Below are positions 57,424 to 64,000 of a stretch of DNA of 64,000 nt, piece after piece (within the stretch, counting starts at the first letter, position 1; every line of letters starts with the position of its first letter). The position numbers and the translations under genes were made by a program. Origin of the DNA: Musa acuminata AAA Group. Taxonomy: Eukaryota; Streptophyta; Magnoliopsida; Zingiberales; Musaceae. Under the pieces are notes generated by a model. That model was not told where the DNA came from, ran no database searches, and saw nothing but the letters and a program-made list of their open reading frames with translations. The stretch covers positions 36,077,001 to 36,141,000 of the forward strand of contig NC_088342.1 of the NCBI RefSeq assembly GCF_036884655.1, read 5' to 3'.

Positions 57424-58681
57424 TGTTAGGATCAACAGTAGCACTAAGAGGGGGGGTGAATTAGTGTAGCAAAAAACTTTCGTGATTTTAGAAAATTGTT
57501 CGTTTCATTTAAAACTGATTCTGACGAAAATGGTTTTGATTCAATCTGTTTCTGAGAGAAGTTGAACTTGAAAGCTTTCGTAAAAGTGCATGAGAAGATT
57601 AAGGAGGTTTGCAGTAAAGTAAATTGCACAAATAAAAAGCAAACTGAAATTTAGAATGGTTCAGTCAAGGTGACCTACATCCTCTTTCGGATTCCTCCTC
57701 TGACGAGGTCATCGACGTCCACTAAAAGCCTTTCTTCAATAGGTAAAGACCGAACACCTCTTTACAGCACTTTCTTCTTTTCCCAGGTTTAGGAGACAAC
57801 CCTTACAAGTCTCACTCCTCTTTCTTGGATGGTTACAAGGCTAAGAGATGAAGGAGGAGAACTCTAACTTTTACAACACTTTTATGACTTAAGACTTCAA
57901 GATTAAGCCAATAGTTTTGTGCCCTTTCATGCAGAAAAGGGTAAGGTTTTTATAGGCCCCAATGGCTTCAAAATTGGAGCAAAAAAGTGTCACATCCTCG
58001 GAATCCGGGGTACTAGCAGTACCACCACCGTTATTGGGCAGTACTACCACTACTTATTTGATTCTGGGCGGTACCACCGCTAGTAGCACTACTACCGGTG
58101 GTACCATTGCCTAGAAAACTAGGGGCACTGCCTTCCAAGTGGCGCCACCACCGGCCATGTTTTCAGGGACTGAATTCGGTGCTCAATTCAGCCTAATTCA
58201 GTCATGTTAAGGGTTCAATTGGCCCCTAATTAAGTTAGTCAGATTATCTCCTAATCCTAACTTAATTTATACTCTAACTATGATAACTAAGACATAATTT
58301 ACAGTGCTTCTTGTTTTGGTGCGTCAATTGCTCTTCCGGCGAGCTTCCGGCGTACTTCCGGTGAACATCCAACGAACTCTTGGCAATGTTCTGGCGGACT
58401 CCCGGTAAGCTCCTGGACTTTACGATAATCTTCTTGGCGAGTTCTGATGAGCTTCTTTGGCAAGCTCCTAGACTTCTCGGTTGGTTACGGTAGAACTTCC
58501 GACGAACATCTAGACTTTCATCGAACTCTCGAACTCCCAATAAGATCTTGATCTTGACTCCGGCACAACACCTGCTTTATGTCTTACTTCTATCGTAGTT
58601 AATCCTATACACTTTTCTCAACATATAGATTAGATCAAACAAATTACAATTGACTTCATCATCAAAATCTGAGATTCAACA
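57424..58681 (-). repeat. 3' LTR of element M
   Basis: It runs from TGTTAGGATC to GATTCAACA (58673-58681). The TATA-like box (TTTTTATAGG on this strand) is near 57947-57956. GGTACCACC-type repeats lie at 58010-58160. It lacks the 17-bp arrays found in the A/B/D LTRs. Confidence 0.88.
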
Positions 58682-60106
58682 ATCTCCCCCTCTTTTATGA
58701 TGACAATCAATTGATGATGGAGTTAACCTTAACTCCCCCTATCTATATGCCATACTTAAGAAAAGATATTCTTGAATTCAAGGCTTTTAAATTCAAGAAA
58801 CAAACTGATAAGATAAGTTAATTAAACTTATCGACATGCACATCATGATTCTTATCATGATCTATCATTCTCAAAATACGATGCCAAGTATTTATCAAAA
58901 CGATGTCAAGGCATGACATCCATTTTCAAGTATGATATTTCAAATATGAAAGATGACAAAGATAGCAATTCATCATTCTATGGCAAGATATCAATTATAA
59001 AATAGTAAGTTAAGCTCTAGATATCTTATCATAATGAAATAAATTAATCAAGCAAACATTTTATGTATATATGATAAAATACATTGCATACATTTGTCAT
59101 CACTTTACCACATTTTGGTATTATTTCTCCCCCTTTGTCATCAACAAAAAGGAGAACAATTCAACAATGCAAGTGTGGTAAAAAAAAAGCAAGCAGGTTT
59201 AACACTCAAAAGTTCTCATCATTAGATGTTATCAACATTAAAATGATTAATTCCAACAACTTCTCCCCCTTTGTCATCACATTTTGCATGAAGAAGAGGA
59301 AAGAAGGTAAGGAGGGAATCCATTAAGAACTAAATTTGTGAAATGATTTGAATCAAGTAAAAAATGATAAAGAAGTTTTTGTTAAAACATGCTTTCATTT
59401 TGACAAAGAGAAGGGATTCATGAAAAGGATCGAGATATCCATATGAAATCAAATCCCTACGAAAATTATCACACAAATGCTTTCATTATCACACACAAGA
59501 ATTCATCTTTCAAGGATTAATATATCCATTGGAATTCCTTCAATTATTCATGGGAGAGGGGTATCACATGAAGGAAAAATTCATGAATAAAACTTCACAG
59601 TGAGAAAAGCATTATGTCAAATCCATTTCTCATTAAAAATTTATAAAAGTGAAATCCGTGAGAGATGCATTTGTCAATGATTTCCATGAATCAAACATCA
59701 AGATATGTATAAACACTTCATGCATTTATAAAATATTTCGTCATAGCCTATCATCACTATTTGTATGAGATAATATCATTAGTGCTTGTAGCACTCAAAA
59801 GTTAAGAATCCAATATTGCATCATGTATAATTAAAACTTCTCAATATTCAATAGAGATCATAATAATCAAAGTAAACATGATATTGCATCATTGTATGAT
59901 AACATGCTCATCATTTAAAGAGATCACAACATCATAGAAACTTTCAACATCAAAGCACAAAATTCCAACATCAAAGTAGACATTTTATTGAAGCACACAA
60001 CCTTATCATTATGTAAAATTTGCATCATAAAATTATCAGCATAGAACTTAAGTGAGTGATCCAAAGAATCAAGAAAGTCTGAAAATGAAATTTAACAAAT
60101 TCATAC
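58682..60106 (-). other. 3' noncoding region of element M
   Basis: AT-rich, with no ORF. Polypurine-like tracts (as CTCCCCC on this strand) lie at about 58684, 58734, 59128 and 59262. The last two share the context CTCCCCCTTTGTCATCA. Confidence 0.75.
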
Positions 60107-60504
60107 ATTCGGACAAATTAACATTCCTAATTCTTGTAACATCTCCCATTTTTAAAAATTTAGTAAATTCTTGTTTGTAAATATGAGGATTTTTAAATAA
60201 TATTTTATATTAAATGATATTATATTAAAAGTTTATGGCTAGGGACCTAAGAGTATATAGTAAAAATTTAATATGATTTATAAAAGATTCAAATTTAAGT
60301 TAAAAAAAAAAATAGTGGACATGTGTCACTAGCTAACCTAAGGTTGGTGCCACTTATGTTTGCTCTAAAGATGACACCTAGCCCCTTTCATGCATACATG
60401 ACACCTTACAACTTTTGCATTAGCTAAAACTCAAATAATTAGATGAAAGGTTAAAGAAAATAAAACTTAAGAGCTGCAGCCAACGTGAGTTTGAGAAGAG
60501 AGAA

Positions 60505-60560
60505 GAAGAAGAAGAAGAAGAAGAAGAAGAAGAAGAAGAAGAAGAAGAAGAAGAAGAAGA
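60505..60560. repeat. GAA/AGA microsatellite
   Basis: About 18 uninterrupted AGA-type triplets inside solo LTR P. Confidence 0.9.
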
Positions 60561-61332
60561 GCTTGAGGTCTTTCATCAATTTTCCAACATTTGGGATTCA
60601 AATTATTTTAAGACAAGTGTTCTAACCCCATCCCACAAAAATCCTAATCTCTGTTTTCATTTTAATTCTATAAAATTTGAAAGATTTCAGTTAAGAAACA
60701 GACATTTCTTTCGTTTTGATACAAAGCTATGAATCTGTAATTTTTTGATAATCTAACTTCTATACACTGTTTCAGACGTAACTTTTAGCACTAAACTCTG
60801 ATTTAGGCAAAGTCTAATTCATTTGAAAGTACACTTAAAGATCTTTATTTTGATACCAAGATTAAATGATTTGGAGTTTAAATGCTAACTCAGACTTCTG
60901 TTTCAATTAACCCTACAGATTCTGCAAAATATGGACTGTAATTTCTGACCTCTTATTGCTTAACTACTTATAACTTTCTGTTGGGACCTCAGATTCATAC
61001 AAAGTATGATTTATTTGAAGTTAGACTCAAAATTCTTTCTATACGTACTTGATTTGAAATTTTTGGAATATAAATGCAAACTAAAAACATCTATTTTCGT
61101 TGACCCTATGGATTCAGTAAAATAGAGCTGATATTTTCATACCTTTTGCTACGAAATTATTTGTAACTCCCTGTAGCTAACTCCAATTCTTACAAAACTT
61201 GATTTACCTAAAACTAGATTGACACAGATTTTGAATGACACCTAATTTGTATAAATTAGAGTATAATTAGTTATCTAAATAATTTATACAATTGCCTCTC
61301 CAATTATGCCAGAATCAAGCTTTAGTCGATTT

Positions 61333-61748
61333 GCCTCTTCTTGTTTCTTCTCTTTAGAAATTGATTTCGGCAAAAGCCTTACTTCAGTTGAACTTTACAT
61401 TATTGCCTTAAATTCTTGTACACTCTTGTCCTTCAATTATTTATATACCTAAATCTATTATGTAAAGTTATTGTTTGTATCGTAATGTTTCGTATTGGTG
61501 CATGCATTCCATTGTTCCGCATGTGTTTTGCCTTAAATTCGCCTCTTCTTGTTTCTTCTCTTTGGAAATTGATTTCGAAAAAAACTCTTACTTCAGTTGA
61601 GCTTTAAATTACTGCTTTAAATTCTTGTATACTCTTGTCCTTTAATTATTTGTATACCTGATTTCATTATGTAAAGTTTATGTTTGTATCGCAATGTTTC
61701 GTATAGGCACATGCATTCCGTTGTTCCGCATGTGTTTCTGATATGTCC
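61333..61748. repeat. Two-copy tandem repeat of about 208 bp in solo LTR P
   Basis: Both copies begin GCCTCTTCTTGTTTCTTCTC (61333 and 61541) and stay in register through CGCATGTGTTT. They differ at a number of sites, so the duplication is not recent. Confidence 0.85.
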
Positions 61749-62917
61749 CAATTTTATTATTCATTGTCCTTTTGTACTCCAGTGTTTGTGGGATAAATGT
61801 GAACCTTTGCTAGAAATGGTAAAGGGAGTTATGCTTAGAGCCCATGATGCTCTGCCGTCCCCTATGACTTCACTCAGACGTGAGTGTATGGAGCTCCCAA
61901 ACATGGGAGACTTATGTTTGGTGGTCATTCAGAAATGAATGGACCATATTATGTAATGATCCCACTTCACCTTCTATGTGTTTGACATGATATCTAAAGC
62001 TTTGGCTGTGTTTCTATGCATGCTTTGGATAAGAATGAAATGAATGCAACGTCATGTGACATTTGAGCTTCTGTTCATGTTTTGTTCTTTGATATATTCC
62101 GAAAGGTTTATATGTCTTTGTTATGCCTTGAAAAATACCATATGCCATCGATATACTCCTTTTGCCAATGATATGCTCCAATTACCTTTCCTCGATTGTA
62201 TGAACAAAACGTGCTTTGAACGATACGACATTGTAATTCTGCATTCAAACAAAAACATGCTACTGTTTCATCTTGTATCTCTGCTTTATATTTTGATACC
62301 TTATTTGTTTGAAACCTGTCCTCTTTGCTATGGATATGTTAGTCACTTGCCGAGCTTTATATGCTCACCCCGTTGCTATATAAATTTTTCAGGATAGCTT
62401 ATCGCTCACTAAAATGTGTAAATTAGATTGAGGCAGTGGAAGACTAGAAGATTTTGGGACAAATATTTCGTGCTTGATAGGTTGATGTTGTATAAGTTCT
62501 TTTTGTGTATAATGAAATATCAATGACAAATCTAGATTGATGTATTTTGTAAATCTTTGAAAAGTATCTCTTGCATCAGGATTTTGGAAATGTTAAGTTT
62601 AAACTATGTACTGATATAAACATTTAGTACATGTTGGTTTTGTGATTATATAGATTCTCATAACTATGGATTTATGATGTGGTTATGGTTTAGTTAAGTT
62701 ATCTTTGGATTTTAAGAATCATTAAGTGACATGATGTATGATTATAAATTGCACAGGTTTTGTGAATTGTGGATCATATAAGTGAATTTTGACTTGAGTG
62801 TTCTCTTAGTGGCCTTGTGTGTTTAGATCCTGGATTGTTTGTTCAAATTAAAATATTATCAATTTTGAGTTAGGTTCATACCTCTTGAGTGAGGATTAAA
62901 TTCAGGAGGGCGTGACA

Positions 62918-64000
62918 ATTCTCTCCTAATAAAATCAAATTATTCTTTACTTAAGGGCTTTGTAAAAATATCGGCTAATTGATGTTTCATATCAATAAAC
63001 TCTAAGATTACATCATGATTATTAATATGATCTCATATAAAGTGATGTCGAATATTAATATGTTTAGTTCTAGAGTGTCGAATGAGATTTTTTGTTAAAC
63101 ATATTTCACTTGAGTTATCATATTTTATGGGAATATTTTCAAGATAAATCTTATAATCTTTTAAAGTGTTTTTCATTCACACAAATTGTGCACAACATGC
63201 ACTAGCTGCAATGTACTTGGCTTCCAACCAAATTTTATTTCTTGGAAGATCGAGAAACAATTGTGTTTCCTAAAAATTGACATGTTCCAGATGTGCTTTT
63301 TCTATCTAATCTACATCCAGCAAAATCCACATCAGCATAAGTAATTAGCTCAAAGTTCTCAGATTTTGGACACCATAATCCTATATTTGTGGTTCCTTTA
63401 AGATATCTAAATATTCTCTTAATTGCTTTAAGATGAGATATCTTAAGATTATATTGAAATCTAGTACAAAGTCCTACACTAAACATAATATCCGGTCTAG
63501 TTGCGATGAGATAAAGTAAACTTTCTATCATACCCCTATAAGCTTTTTAATCAAAGCTTTCTTCACTTTCATCAATTTCTAACTTGGTGGAGGTGCTCAT
63601 AGGAGTGTTGATAGCCTTTGAGCTATCCATATTAAATATTTTTAGCAAATCTAAAGCATATTTGTTTGACTAAGAAAAATACTATTACTTAGTTGTTTGA
63701 TTTGTAAGCCTAAAAGGAAAGTTAATTCCCCCATCAAACTCATTTCAAATTCAAGACTCATACTTTTAGCAAATGACTCACATAGAGATTCATTCGTAGA
63801 AATGAAAGTAATATCATCAACATAAATTTGAACAATAAAAAAATTATTTTTAAAATTTTTAATAAACAATATAGTATCGATCTTGCCTTTAGAAAAATTA
63901 TTTTCGATAAGAAATGAGCTAAGTCTCTCATACCAAGCCCTTGGGGCTTGTTTCAATTCATAGAGAGCTTTAGTCAATTTAAACAGATGATTAGGGAGCT
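62918..64000 (-). pseudogene. pol: Pol pseudogene of element M (RT and RNase H part)
   Basis: From the window end leftward it reads the late RT region ([19 protein letters not shown]), an intact YVDD box (QIYVDDITF), LMGELTFLLGLQIKQ, then RNase H pieces ([18 protein letters not shown], ending near a stop after SRSSKK). After that, multiple stops occur. The last codons continue across solo LTR P to about 60107-60134. It is clearly inactive because of stops and frameshifts, even though the RT catalytic box remains. The N-terminal part of pol and gag are beyond the window. Confidence 0.85.

Larger units (their letters stand above)
60135..62917 (+). repeat. Solo LTR P (2783 bp), probably Ty3/gypsy
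   Basis: It begins TGTAACATCTCCC and ends GGGCGTGACA, with imperfect inverted ends. A perfect ATTCT duplication flanks it (60130-60134 and 62918-62922), and removing it restores the end of M's pol as seen in B. It has no primer site, coding domain or second LTR. It contains a GAA microsatellite and a two-copy tandem repeat. The orientation is assigned from the TGTAACA end and is uncertain. ORFs inside it (for example 62044-62397) look like chance. Confidence 0.85.
57424..64000 (-). mobile_element. Element M: degenerate Sirevirus-like copia element, right end outside window
   Basis: This minus-strand element is inserted in K's pol. It has a 1258-bp 3' LTR (57424-58681), noncoding DNA with polypurine tracts, and pol running off the window end. 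Solo LTR P sits within the last codons of its pol. M and K belong to one LTR family, so this is insertion of a family into itself. Confidence 0.85.

Noticed and set aside
62044..62397. 117-codon ORF in solo LTR P and neighbouring ORFs at 61416-61938
   Set aside because: They sit inside a TSD-bounded LTR, two of them derive from its 208-bp tandem repeat, and none resembles a known protein.

Overview
This window is plant nuclear DNA made almost entirely of nested LTR retrotransposons; I found no convincing host gene, tRNA, rRNA or CRISPR array. The lineages are Ty1/copia Sirevirus-like elements (initiator-Met tRNA primer sites, 1.1-2.4 kb LTRs, several polypurine tracts, UBN2-type Gag) and Ty3/gypsy elements. 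A seed plant is certain in practice. A monocot, possibly of the banana/ensete/ginger order, is my guess from the style of the GGTACCACC-rich LTRs, and I hold it with low confidence.

The oldest visible layer is a decayed minus-strand gypsy element (Y), whose integrase, RT/RNase H, protease and gag remains run from 41000 to about 46032 and whose 5' LTR is 46033-46920. Everything left of 41000 is nested in a gag-only copia element (C, minus strand) that entered Y's pol. C's 3' LTR holds a copia LTR fragment H (8360-9251), which was entered by G (7544-8359), which was entered by the plus-strand autonomous Sirevirus A (1-7543). The same 3' LTR was hit separately by the minus-strand Sirevirus B (9480-18965, 5-bp duplication GGTAT). 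C's 5' LTR was hit by gag-only element D (23775-40523, duplication GCCCA), and D's 3' LTR holds the very young gag-only element D2 (26119-34155, duplication TCATC; I found one mismatch between its two 2191-bp LTRs).

Right of 46920 is a degenerate plus-strand copia element K (5' LTR 46921-53500, gag and pol to 57423). Its LTR holds a solo LTR J (47714-53030, duplication GTGTT), which in turn holds a deleted gypsy element L (48150-52183, duplication CTAGG). K's pol was entered by minus-strand copia element M (57424 to the window end), which holds a 2.8-kb gypsy-type solo LTR P (60135-62917, duplication ATTCT). Another solo LTR, Q (44221-45349), sits in Y's gag.

A and B carry gag and pol in one frame separated by a UAG; A's visible coding sequence is intact and B's pol has one nonsense codon. 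C, D and D2 have only gag, and that Gag lacks the zinc knuckle. They would need RT, integrase and protease from elements such as A or B. The most interesting unexplained structure is this gag-only lineage with its internal repeat array where pol would be, together with the two separate minisatellites carried inside the long LTRs.
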